DNA of 14,817 bases, taken from positions 1 through 14,817 of the forward strand of contig JBGQHM010000140.1 of NCBI GenBank assembly GCA_041497995.1, read 5' to 3'. Made by a program: the position numbers and the translations under genes. Positions 1 to 8,000 of this stretch are shown here, piece after piece. The DNA comes from DATKMS01 sp041497995. GTDB lineage: Bacteria > Desulfobacterota > Binatia > HRBIN30. Every line of letters starts with the position of its first letter. Position 1 is the stretch's first letter. Below the pieces are notes generated by a model. That model searched no databases. It was given only the letters and a program-made list of their open reading frames with translations, and was not told where the DNA came from.

Positions 1-950
1 AGTGCGCGGCAGTGGCCGACGTCACCTACTTCCGTCGCCAAGTGGTGCAGGTGATCTACGGCGACCAGAACTGGTCGACGGTCGCCCAGGGCGCCACGCC
101 GTCGTATCAGAGTGTGCGCGACTGGCCGGTGGTCGCCGGCGGCTTCTATACGCAACGTGACGAGGATGCGGCGAACCGTGTCGTGGTGCTCGGCCGCACC
201 GTCGTGGATCATCTCTTCGGGCCGGGCGAAGACCCGGTCGGTGCGCAGGTGCGCATCAAGGATGTGCCCTTCAGCGTTATCGGTGTGCTTGAAGCCAAGG
301 GGCAGACGTCGTGGGGGCAGGATCAGGACGACTTGGTCATCATGCCCTTCTCCACGGCGGAGCGCCGCGTCCTCGGCACGCAGTTCATCGGTACCGTCGA
401 CATGATCTTCGCGTCTGCGGTGACTACGAACGAGATTGACGAGGCCTCCAAACAAATCACCGCCTTGCTGCACGAGCGGCATCACATCCAGCCGGGTGCG
501 GACGACGACTTCACCGTGCGCAGCCTCAACGACATGGCCAAGGCCTCCGAGAGTGCGAGCCAGGTGATGACCAATCTCCTGCTCAGCGTGGCGTCGATCT
601 CACTGCTGGTCGGCGGCATCGGCATCATGAACATCCTGCTGGTGTCGGTGACCGAGCGCACGCGCGAGATCGGCATCCGTATGGCGGTTGGCGCCAAGAG
701 CCGGCACATTCTGATGCAGTTTCTAGTCGAAGCGATCTTGCTCAGCATGGTCGGCGGCTTTGCCGGCATGCTGTTGGGCATCGCCGCCGCAGAGCTCATC
801 TCACGCCTCGCCGAGTGGCCGACGCTGCTGTCGCCGGGGGCGGTGGTCGGTTCATTCCTGTTCTCCGGTGCCGTCGGCGTGTTCTTCGGTTTCTACCCGG
901 CGCGCAAGGCCGCGCGGCTCGATCCCATCACCGCGCTCCGCTATGAGTGA
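1..950 (+). CDS. MacB/FtsX-type ABC transporter permease, C-terminal part (5' end outside window)
   Basis: Inner-membrane permease of the MacB family, whose members couple cytoplasmic ATP hydrolysis to movements of a periplasmic domain, usually for export of periplasmic substrates through a TolC-type channel. The frame is open to the left edge (first full codon at base 3), so the N-terminus, and any fused ATPase domain, is missing. Bases 3 to about 560 encode the end of the MacB periplasmic core, including the family-typical stretches 'YGDQNWSTV' and 'GQDQDD'. A hydrophobic segment around 570-650 then runs into the conserved cytoplasmic loop 'TERTREIGIRMAVGA', followed by two more membrane segments (about 720-795 and 840-895) and the characteristic end 'DPITALRYE'. 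These are the last three helices of the FtsX domain. The GTG at base 12 is an internal valine, not a start. The substrate is unknown; MacB relatives handle macrolides, peptides or lipoproteins. The family call is firm. Confidence 0.93.
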   Translation, partial: CAAVADVTYFRRQVVQVIYGDQNWSTVAQGATPSYQSVRDWPVVAGGFYTQRDEDAANRVVVLGRTVVDHLFGPGEDPVGAQVRIKDVPFSVIGVLEAKGQTSWGQDQDDLVIMPFSTAERRVLGTQFIGTVDMIFASAVTTNEIDEASKQITALLHERHHIQPGADDDFTVRSLNDMAKASESASQVMTNLLLSVASISLLVGGIGIMNILLVSVTERTREIGIRMAVGAKSRHILMQFLVEAILLSMVGGFAGMLLGIAAAELISRLAEWPTLLSPGAVVGSFLFSGAVGVFFGFYPARKAARLDPITALRYE

Positions 951-956
951 CAGCAC

Positions 957-1451
957 ATGTGCGTTGCTTGCTTCCTGCTTGTAGCGATGGTGTCGAGCCT
1001 CACGGCCAGCGCCAGCGCAGCGCCCATGCACCATGCCGGCGCCACATATCTACCCGACGCCGCAGCCTCGCGCGTGGTGACGGTCTCGAAGGATGGCGCC
1101 GCCGAGGCCGGCGTGACGGTGCTGACCGAAGCGGTGGCGATCAAGGAAACCGGGCCGAAGGAAACGGTGAAGCGCTTCGGGGAGGTCTACACCTTCTCAC
1201 CCGCGTTCATCGCGGTGCATCGCGACGAGCCGACGCAGATCAGCTTCTGGAACTTGCAAGGTGACGACGAGCACGACTTCATGCTCGCCGACCCGCGCTC
1301 CACCGTGCTGATGCACGTGATGCTGCCACCACTGCAGGAGACCAGCTACGTCTTCACCTTCCACGAGGAAGGGCTGTTCACGTTCTATTGCACCATGCAC
1401 CAGCCGGCGATGAGCGGGCAGGTGCTGGTGCTGCCGCCGCGGCCGCGGTGA
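957..1451 (+). CDS. Exported cupredoxin-domain (type-1 copper) protein
   Basis: Small protein of 164 residues, probably a periplasmic blue-copper protein for electron transfer or copper binding. Residues 1-22 form a hydrophobic, alanine/serine-rich signal peptide ending near 'ASAAP', although its N-terminal end lacks the usual positive charge. The cupredoxin part is the C-terminal half. Likely copper ligands are His106 (in 'DDEHDFML') and the cluster Cys145-x2-His148-x3-Met152 in 'FYCTMHQPAMSGQVLV', which matches the ligand loop of plastocyanin-like proteins but with one residue fewer before the methionine. The ATG follows the permease stop by six bases in the same frame, so the two genes are probably co-transcribed; the Shine-Dalgarno is weak. 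The partner is unknown. Residues 35-75 are not recognised. The fold call rests on the ligand pattern and is fairly strong; the biological role is inference. Confidence 0.85.
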   Translation: MCVACFLLVAMVSSLTASASAAPMHHAGATYLPDAAASRVVTVSKDGAAEAGVTVLTEAVAIKETGPKETVKRFGEVYTFSPAFIAVHRDEPTQISFWNLQGDDEHDFMLADPRSTVLMHVMLPPLQETSYVFTFHEEGLFTFYCTMHQPAMSGQVLVLPPRPR

Positions 1452-1452
1452 G

Positions 1453-2493
1453 CTACTGGACGATCGCTTCTCCGAGCAGGGAGATCTTGGCGCCCGCCGT
1501 GGTATTCATTTGCATGAGGTACATTGTTTGCCGCGACTTGCTCAAAGCGAACGCGAAGGTCTGCGGGTTGGCCTCGAACGTCACGCAAACGCCAGGAGCT
1601 TGTGCCGGGGTGCAGCTAGTATCGTTGACGACCGGCGTGAACGTGATGGTTCCTGTCCCATCTGAGTTCATCGAGTACGAGCCGATTGTATCGAAGTTGA
1701 TGATGACCGTCTGACCCGCGTTGTCGTCGGTCGTTGCGATCATGGCGGAGGTCTGTAGCTTGCCAAACCCGTCAAAGTTGATGTAGCCCACGCGCATGAT
1801 CTCCTGCCGTGGCGCAACCGCAACACCGCCTGGATCGCCGGGAGCAATCGCGGCAAAGCTCGTAGCTGGCCCGAGCTGGAACTTGTATCGCGTCTTCAGC
1901 GCTGAGGTCGTGAAGAAGTAAGGGGTCGTGACGCGGTACTGCCGGGTCGCGTCACCGCGCAGGAAGATTTTCGCTCCCCCTGCGTTGTCCTGCTGGATGA
2001 GGGATACGGAGTTGATATGCCTGCCGACGATGATGCCGTAGGTCTCTGGCCCGACGAGGGTGGCGCAGACCCCGGGCGCCTGCGCGGGAGTGCAACTGGC
2101 ATCGGTAATAGTCAGGACCGTCATGCTCAGGGTGCCGGTGCCGTCGGAGTTCACCAGGTACGTGCCCGTCCACATGAAGTCGATGAGGATGTCTTGGCCG
2201 GTGTTGTCCTCGGTGGAGGCAATCGCCCGCGCCTGGGGTATCAAACCCACCAACCCATCAAAGTCCATGTAGCCCACCCGCATCAGCTGTTGGCGGCCGG
2301 CCGCGGCGACCCCGACGGGGTTACCGAGCGCGCTGCCCCCGAAGCTGGTCGCGGGATCGAGATGGTACACATACCTGCCCTTCAACGACTGGACGCTGAA
2401 GCCCCCTGACGCCGCACCGGCTCCGCCAGCCCAGCCGAGCACCAGGCAGGTGGCCAGCCAAACCACCGTGGCGACCATTCGCATAAACGTCAT
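1453..2493 (-). CDS. Secreted protein with two tandem copies of a ~150-residue domain, function unknown
   Basis: Protein of 346 residues that I cannot assign to a named family. Residues 1-28 are a signal peptide (Arg5, hydrophobic core, 'GGAGAAS'). The rest is two homologous units, about residues 36-184 and 198-346, offset by 160-162 residues. Both share 'PATSF', 'MRVGY', 'FDG', 'SDGTGT' and 'SCTPAQAPGVC'. The only mature cysteines are the two pairs Cys134/Cys143 and Cys294/Cys303, suggesting one small disulfide loop per unit. The short alternating segments and 'GTY-NSDGTGT' pattern recall secreted beta-rich proteins common in Acidobacteria and Deltaproteobacteria genomes (recollection, not a search). 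The ATG at 2493 is chosen because AGGAGG lies six bases upstream; the open frame extends further but without signal peptide or ribosome site. G+C is visibly lower than in neighbours, hinting at different constraint or acquisition. Its stop lies one base from the cupredoxin stop (convergent). Confidence 0.82.
   Translation of the reverse strand: MTFMRMVATVVWLATCLVLGWAGGAGAASGGFSVQSLKGRYVYHLDPATSFGGSALGNPVGVAAAGRQQLMRVGYMDFDGLVGLIPQARAIASTEDNTGQDILIDFMWTGTYLVNSDGTGTLSMTVLTITDASCTPAQAPGVCATLVGPETYGIIVGRHINSVSLIQQDNAGGAKIFLRGDATRQYRVTTPYFFTTSALKTRYKFQLGPATSFAAIAPGDPGGVAVAPRQEIMRVGYINFDGFGKLQTSAMIATTDDNAGQTVIINFDTIGSYSMNSDGTGTITFTPVVNDTSCTPAQAPGVCVTFEANPQTFAFALSKSRQTMYLMQMNTTAGAKISLLGEAIVQ
1456..2388 (-). 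repeat. Tandem duplicated domain within the secreted protein
   Basis: Two protein-level repeat units: unit 1 is encoded at 2388-1942 and unit 2 at 1902-1456, both on the minus strand. Landmark motifs recur at a near-constant offset: MRVGY at residues 71 and 233, SDGTGT at 116 and 277, and SCTPAQAPGVC at 133 and 293. The DNA is clearly diverged between units (for example in the codons for the Cys-loop), so the duplication is old rather than a recent slippage event. Confidence 0.85.
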
Positions 2494-2499
2494 TGCTGT

Positions 2500-2505
2500 C
2501 CTCCT
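2500..2505 (-). promoter_or_regulatory. Shine-Dalgarno deciding the start of the secreted repeat protein
   Basis: On the minus strand this reads AGGAGG, with six bases between it and the ATG at 2493-2491. It is among the strongest ribosome-binding sites in the window and fixes the start immediately ahead of the signal peptide, against the longer reading frame that begins at 2721. Confidence 0.8.
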
Positions 2506-2652
2506 CACTGAGCTCGGTTGCATTGCGGTGACTCGCGCGCCGGTTCCCAAATGGCGCGCCGCGCAGCGCACCATCCTGTTTTCGTCGGCAGTAGCGCGCC
2601 GGTCGTGTGCACCCGATGGGACCCCTGATCGAACCTCGAATATTTGACCTTC

Positions 2653-2681
2653 AGTGTCCCCATGAGTGCGCGAAGTGTCAA
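2653..2681 (-). promoter_or_regulatory. Possible sigma-70 promoter for the secreted repeat protein
   Basis: The minus strand has a perfect -35 hexamer TTGACA (2681-2676). At 17 bases the -10 position reads GACACT (2658-2653), which matches only three of six consensus bases. Transcription from here would give a leader of about 150 bases. The -35 is attractive but the -10 is poor, so this is tentative. Confidence 0.25.
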
Positions 2682-2722
2682 GCTCGAAGTTTGAGTCGCC
2701 ATAGTTTCGCCGCGCGGCCACA

Positions 2723-2798
2723 GCCTGGCTGATATCGAGGGATATCGATGAATGAAAATTAAGGTCCCATTCACGCTGCGTTTAGGGCCTGGCTGATA
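2723..2798 (+). repeat. 12-bp direct repeat GCCTGGCTGATA, two copies
   Basis: Exact copies lie at 2723-2734 and 2787-2798, 64 bases apart. The first runs into the first GATATC of the candidate operator; the second ends 12 bases before the GTG start of the efflux channel gene, where a ribosome-binding site would normally sit. They may be regulatory half-sites or the footprint of a small duplication. Confidence 0.55.
2731..2748 (+). promoter_or_regulatory. Candidate operator: two GATATCGA direct repeats one helical turn apart
   Basis: GATATCGA occurs at 2731-2738 and again at 2741-2748, exactly ten bases start to start. OmpR-family regulators typically bind as head-to-tail dimers to direct repeats with about 10-11 bp spacing, and the operon starting at 2811 encodes such a regulator. 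A possible -10 hexamer GAAAAT lies at 2754-2759, so the repeats would cover the -35 region, as in activator-dependent promoters. The repeat is seen; its binding protein is inferred. Confidence 0.4.
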
Positions 2799-2810
2799 GA
2801 TCGGCTCTCA

Positions 2811-4091
2811 GTGCGACGCGTACCTCACCTCGCTCGCTTTCGTCTGCTCGCGGCCGGCGTGTGTTGGCTGAGCCTGGCCGGTCTGGTGCCGGCCGCGCAC
2901 GGTGAGACGCTGACGGTCGACGACTGTGTCCGTCTCACCCTAGCGCGCTCGCCGGCCGCGCGTGCGGCAACGCTCGGCGTCGCTGCGGCAACCGCGCGCC
3001 TGCGCGCCGCGCGCGCAGCGTACTCGCCCCGTCTGTTTGGCGAAACGCAATACGGGCACGCCGAAGGCTTCGACGAGGCGATCACCAATGGCGGCGTCAC
3101 TGCGGCGTTGGTGACGGTCGAGACCACACTCCTTGACGGCGGATTGCGTGACGCCCAGTTCGGCGCGGCGCGCGCCCGCTTGCGCAGCGCCAGCGCGAAG
3201 GAGCGGCAAAGCCGCGCCGACGTGGCGCTGGCGGTGCGCACCGCCTACTTTGCGGCGACCGCCGCGCAGGGCGAGGTGGGCATTCACACCGACGCCATCC
3301 GCACGTTGCACGACTACACCGAGCTGCTGCAACGGCAAGAGAGCCTGGGACTCGTGCCGCACAACGATGTACTACGCGCGCAGCTGGCCGTCGTCGGTGC
3401 GGAGGCTGCACATCGTACGGCGACGGCGGCGCTTGACGTTGCTCGCGAGGAGTTGGCTACGTTGACCGAGGCGCCAATCGGCACCGAGACGCTGGCCGAG
3501 CCGGCGCCTATGCGGGTCGTCGACGGCGGTGATGCGCCCATCGAGGCGAGCCCGGTGATGGTGGACGCGCACGCCGCCGTCGAGGCGGCACGACGCGATG
3601 CCGATGCCGTGCGCAGCGAGTGGCGCGGGCATCTCGAGCTGACCGCGAGCGGTGGCGCACTCGGTATCCAACCGGGCCATACGTTCAACCACAACGGCGG
3701 CGGGCAGTTCCTGTTCGGATTTACTCTGCCGATCTTCGACAGCGGCGGCACGGCGGCGCGCATCGCCGCGGCGGTTGCTGATGCCGACGGCGCTGAGGCC
3801 GCCGCCGCACAGTCCCGCCAGACCGTCACCATCGCGCTGGCGCATGCGGCCATCGAAGCGCGGCGCGCACAGGCGGAGCTGGCGGCATGGCAGCGGGCCG
3901 TGCCGCAGGCCGCTGAGTCGTTCCAGCTCATGCGGGCGCGCTTCTTCGGCGGCGGCAATGCCCGCCTCCTGGAAGTCCTCGACGCGTTCGCACAGCACGT
4001 CGATGCCCGCCTGAACGTGTCGCATGCACAGCTCGCCTACCGGCTGGCGGTGGCGACCCAGTACCAGATCCTCGGAGAGACGTTGCCATGA
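2811..4091 (+). CDS. TolC-like outer-membrane efflux channel
   Basis: Outer-membrane factor of a tripartite efflux pump: a trimeric barrel plus long periplasmic helical tunnel that accepts substrate from the RND pump and adaptor encoded next. The predicted protein has 426 residues, slightly shorter than E. coli TolC. Residues 1-31 form a good signal peptide ('MRRVPHLARFRLLAAG' ... 'AAHG'), which supports the GTG at 2811 as start even though no clear Shine-Dalgarno precedes it. The mature part begins with 'ETLTVDDCVRLTLARSPAARAA', the usual opening of an OEP repeat, and continues with two similar long alanine/arginine-rich helical halves, each with a short strand region (around residues 70-110 and 275-310, e.g. 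'FGFTLPIFDSGG'). The second half ends in 'GGGNARLLEVLDAFAQHVDARLNVSHAQLAYRLA', typical of the family. Its stop overlaps the adaptor start (ATGA). It is the first gene of the operon and is probably controlled by the operator-like repeats upstream. Confidence 0.92.
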   Translation: MRRVPHLARFRLLAAGVCWLSLAGLVPAAHGETLTVDDCVRLTLARSPAARAATLGVAAATARLRAARAAYSPRLFGETQYGHAEGFDEAITNGGVTAALVTVETTLLDGGLRDAQFGAARARLRSASAKERQSRADVALAVRTAYFAATAAQGEVGIHTDAIRTLHDYTELLQRQESLGLVPHNDVLRAQLAVVGAEAAHRTATAALDVAREELATLTEAPIGTETLAEPAPMRVVDGGDAPIEASPVMVDAHAAVEAARRDADAVRSEWRGHLELTASGGALGIQPGHTFNHNGGGQFLFGFTLPIFDSGGTAARIAAAVADADGAEAAAAQSRQTVTIALAHAAIEARRAQAELAAWQRAVPQAAESFQLMRARFFGGGNARLLEVLDAFAQHVDARLNVSHAQLAYRLAVATQYQILGETLP

Positions 4092-5059
4092 ACCATGTTC
4101 GCTCGCTTGCGATGATCGCTCTGCTGGTGTGTTGCTACGCCTGTGCACGGTCCGCCGAGACCCCCGAAGCAGCGGTGGAGCATCCGGTGCGCGTCCATGT
4201 GGTGCCCGTTTCGCGTGGTGACGTCGCCGACGTGTTGACCGTAACGGGTGAGACCGCCGCGCTGTCCACCCTGCGCCTCGCATCGCCGGTAGCCGGGCGT
4301 ATCACCACACTCAGCGTTCGTCCGGGCGACCACCTCGCCAAAGACGATGTGGCGGTGCAGGTGATCTCGTTCGAGAACGAGGCGGCATTGCGCGGCTTCA
4401 CGCTGCTCGAGGGGACGTCACGGATGACGACCGATGAGCGCCATCTTGCCCAGCGACTGCGGCAGGACCTGGGCACGCGCAGCGTCCCGCTGCGTGTGCC
4501 GTTCGCGGCGGTAGTGGCTGACCGGCTACACAACCCTGGCGAGCTCGTCGCGCAGAATGATGTCCTCTTGGAGCTCTTCGATCCCAGCTCGCTCTATGTC
4601 ATCGCCCAGGTGCCGGCGGAGGTTGCCGGGCAGGTGCACCCGAGATCACCGGTAGAGGTCGATCTCGACAGCCAAACGTTGCACGGCGAAGTGGCGGCAA
4701 TCGTTACGGCGCTCACGCCACAGACGTTGACCGTTCCTGTTCGCGTCACTCTGAGCGCGCCGCTCGAGCCAGCCCTCCTGCACGCCGCAGTACGCTGCCG
4801 CATCCAGCTGGCCCACGACGCACGGGCGCTGGTGATACCCGCGGCGGCGCTGATCTCGTCGCGGGTTGCACGGCGTGGCGTCGTGATGGTGGCCGTCGAC
4901 GACCACGCGCAACGGCGCGCGGTCGAGCTGGGGATGCGCTCGCCGTCGCGAGTCGAGGTGCTCAACGGCCTTAGCGAAGGTGATCTGGTGCTTGCAGAAG
5001 GCCAGTACGCGTTGCCGGACGGCACACCGATCGACGTGGTGCGGGACCCCGGCGAATGA
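4088..5059 (+). CDS. RND efflux periplasmic adaptor (membrane-fusion protein, HlyD/AcrA type)
   Basis: Periplasmic adaptor that joins the inner-membrane RND pump to the TolC-like channel. The protein has 323 residues. The N-terminus 'MNHVRSLAMIALLVCCYAC' is a signal sequence with a possible but imperfect lipobox (Cys19 preceded by CYA), so membrane anchoring by lipid is likely but not certain. The first half-lipoyl segment is at about residues 66-93 ('SPVAGRITTLSVRPGD'), a helical hairpin of only about 40 residues follows at 94-132, and the second half-lipoyl is at 133-163 ('VPFAAVVADRLHNPGELV'). A beta-barrel domain follows (about 165-250), then the membrane-proximal domain ('IPAAALI' ... 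'VLNGLSEGDLVLAEG'). The hairpin looks shorter than in AcrA or MexA. ATG at 4088 has GGAGAG eight bases upstream and overlaps the channel gene's stop by four bases; its own stop overlaps the pump start likewise. No metal-binding His/Met cluster is visible near the N-terminus. Confidence 0.92.
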   Translation: MNHVRSLAMIALLVCCYACARSAETPEAAVEHPVRVHVVPVSRGDVADVLTVTGETAALSTLRLASPVAGRITTLSVRPGDHLAKDDVAVQVISFENEAALRGFTLLEGTSRMTTDERHLAQRLRQDLGTRSVPLRVPFAAVVADRLHNPGELVAQNDVLLELFDPSSLYVIAQVPAEVAGQVHPRSPVEVDLDSQTLHGEVAAIVTALTPQTLTVPVRVTLSAPLEPALLHAAVRCRIQLAHDARALVIPAAALISSRVARRGVVMVAVDDHAQRRAVELGMRSPSRVEVLNGLSEGDLVLAEGQYALPDGTPIDVVRDPGE

Positions 5060-8000
5060 CCCTCGGCCATCTCGTCAGCCACAATCGCACCGCCATCCTT
5101 GGCGTGACCGGGCTGCTCATCATGGCGGGCCTGTGGGCGGCGGCGACCATGCCGGTGTCGATCTTCCCCGAGGTTGCCTTCCACCGCATCTCGATCATCG
5201 TGCGCGCCGGCAACCTGCCGGTCGAGCAGACGCTCACCGCGGTGACGCAGCCGCTCGAAAATGCGCTCACCGGCATTCTCGGCGTGGAGACCATCCGCTC
5301 GATGACGACCCGCGGCGGCGTGCAGATGGATCTGCTCTTTGGCTGGAACGAGGACATGCAGCGTGCGCTGCAGCGTGTCCAGGCGGGAATGGAGGAGACG
5401 CGCGCTGTGCTGCCGCCGCAGACCGAGTTCGAGGCGCGCATTCTCGACACCTCAGCCTTTCCCATCGTCGGGCTCGCGGTGACGTCACGGCAGCGTTCGC
5501 TGGCACAGCTCTCGGACTTCGTCATCTACGAAGCGGCGCCGCAGCTGCGCACGATCGACGGCGTATACCGCGTCGAGCTCAATGGCGCGCGCATCCGCGA
5601 GTACGCACTGACAATCGACCCGACGGCGCTGATACAGCACCGCTTGGATCTGGCCAGTGTGGAGACCGCGGTGCGCAACGCCAACGTCATCGCGGCGGGC
5701 GGCCAGGTGCGCGACGGCTATCACCTCGCCCTCACGGTGGTGCACGGGCAAGGGAGCGATCTCAAGTCGTTGCTCGGCGTCGTCGTTTCCGAGGACCACG
5801 GCATTCCGGTTACCCTCGGCGAGATCGCACACATCGAGTCGAGCCTGCGCGAGGACTTCACGCGCGCTTCGGCGAACGGCAAGACCGCCGTGCTCGTCGG
5901 CATCTCACGTCAACCCAGCGGCAATGCCGTTGCCATCTCCGACGGCGTGCGCCAGCGCATCGCTGTCCTCGCCAAGGCGCACCCCGAGTTCGAGTTCTCG
6001 CTGTTCTACGATCAGGCCGATCTCGTGCACGGTGCGATCGCCAGTGTACGCGACAGCATTGCCATCGGCCTGCTGCTGGCGGTGGGCACGATCTTCTTCT
6101 TCATGAGCGACGTCCGCACGATGCTCGTCGCTGCCGCCGTCATTCCCGCCACGGTGCTGATCAGCTGCATCGTGCTGCGCATGCTCGGCATGAGCTTCAA
6201 CTTGATGACACTCGGCGGCATCGCCGCCGGCATCGGCCTGATCCTCGATGACGCAATCGTAGTGTTGGAGAATCTGCACCGGCATCGCACACTGGGGCAC
6301 AGCGGTGATGTCGGCCTGATCGGCTCGCTCGGCGAGATCGGCCGGGCACTGGTCGGCTCGACGCTGACGCCGGTCGCTGTGTTGCTACCGCTGGGCGTGC
6401 TCAGTGGTGTGCCGGGAGCATTCTTCCGCCCGCTGGCGGTTTCGATGTCGGTAGCGTTGTTGCTGTCGTTGGTGCTCGCCTTGAGCTTCACGCCGGCGCT
6501 TGCCGCCGCGGTGGAACCGCCGCATCTGCATCGCGCGCGACAAGGACCCGGCGACCGCGTCGCAGCCTGGTTGGCGCGCTTCTACACGCGCGCCTTGGGC
6601 TGGATGCTCCGGCACGCCTGGATGGCGCTGGTGATCGGGGCCGCGTTCGTAGCAGTTGCGTGGGTGGCGTACGCTCACGTCGAGACCGGCTTCGTGCCGG
6701 TGATGGACGAAGGGGCCTTTGTCATCGACTACTGGGCGCCGCCCGGCACCTCGCTGCAAGAGACGGTGCGGATGCTGCGGCAGGTGGACGCCATCCTGCA
6801 AGAGACGTCCGAGGTCGGCGCCTTCTCCCGCCGCACCGGTGCCGAGCTCGGGTTTTTCCTCACCGAGACCAACCGCGGCGACTACGCGGTGCGCTTGCGC
6901 GGCGGTTCGCGCCGCTCCATCGACGCGGTCATGGACGAGGTGCGCGATCAGATCCACGCGCAGGTTCCCGGGCTCCGCATCGACTTTGTAGAGATCTTGC
7001 AAGACATGATCGGCGACCTCAGCGGCAATCCGAACCCGGTGGAGATCAAGCTGTTCAGCAGCGACGAGGCCGTCCTCCAGCAGACCGCACCAGCCGTCAA
7101 CGCGCTCATCGCCGGTGTCCCCGGCATCGTTGACAACTTCGATGGCGTGACGACCATTGGGCCGACGTACAGAGTGGATGTGGATGAGCAGCGCGCCAAT
7201 CTCCTCGGCCTCAATGCGACGGTGGTGCAGCACTGGCTGGAGACGGCGATTAGCGGCACGTTGGTCGGTCAAGTGCTGGAGGGCGATCGCGCCATCCCGC
7301 TGCGCTTGCGCTACCCGAGCCGCTTCCGCAACCGCCTCGGGAGCGTTGACGATCTGACCTTGGTGGCACCACAGGGGCGGCTCGCACCGCTGCGCGCCAT
7401 CGCGCACCTCGACGCCGGCACACCGGCAGTGCAACACACCCGCGAGAACCGCCGGCAGCTGCTGCGGGTCACCGCGCGCCTGAACGGGCGCGACCTCGGC
7501 TCCGCCACCCGTGACGTGCAGGACGTGCTGCGCCGCAAGCTCGTGCTGCCGCCGGGTGTGACCCTCGAATACGGCGGCTTGTACGCCAGCCAGCAGCAAG
7601 CGTTCGCCGAGTTGCTGACGGTGTTTATTGCCTCGGTTGCGTGCGTAGCCGCGTTGCTGTTGGTCGAGTTCGGGTCGGTGGCGGCGGTCATGGCCATCGT
7701 CATTGGCAGCAGCCTGGCGCTATCCGGCAGCCTGCTGAGCTTGTGGGTGACGGGCACCGCACTCAACGTCTCGTCGGTGGTCGGGATGATCATGGTAGTC
7801 GGCATCGTGGCGAAGAACGGTATCCTGCTACTCGACTTCGCCAACCGCGACTACGCGCACTCGCACGATCTCGAGGCCGCGCTCATTCGGGCTGGCGGCA
7901 TCCGGCTGCGGCCGATCTTGATGACCTCGCTCGCGGCGCTGGCGGGGTTGGCACCGTTGGCTTTGGGGATCGGGGCCGGCGGCCAGATGCAGCAGCCACT

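Larger units (their letters stand above)
2494..2810. other. Divergent intergenic region between the secreted protein and the efflux operon
   Basis: A 317-base stretch with no convincing gene; open frames here are short, cross it by chance and lack ribosome sites. It must carry the promoters of both divergent transcripts. Visible elements are a TTGACA on the minus strand (2681-2676), paired 8-bp direct repeats spaced ten bases apart (2731-2748), and a 12-bp direct repeat (2723-2734 and 2787-2798). The part from about 2640 to 2785 is more AT-rich than the flanking genes, as expected for a regulatory region. Confidence 0.7.

Noticed and set aside
12..14. GTG as the start codon of the first gene
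   Set aside because: The frame is open to the window edge and the protein begins in the middle of the MacB periplasmic domain; the GTG is an internal valine codon.
2635..2665. Heat-shock (sigma-32) promoter upstream of the efflux operon
   Set aside because: CCCCATGA is a good -10, but the -35 (CTCGAAT) is imperfect, the 16-base spacer is at the long end, and the gene starts about 150 bases downstream; too weak to call.
2494..2721. Longer N-terminus for the secreted repeat protein
   Set aside because: The extension puts about 76 charged residues ahead of a clear signal peptide, and the only good ribosome site (AGGAGG) is in front of the ATG at 2493.
4980..6251. 423-codon plus-strand frame across the adaptor-pump junction
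   Set aside because: It overlaps two clear genes in another frame and its translation is dominated by Arg/His, without domains.
6385..7599. 404-codon minus-strand frame inside the RND pump gene
   Set aside because: The RND protein is intact and conserved over its full length; the antisense product is low-complexity His/Gln/Arg-rich sequence.
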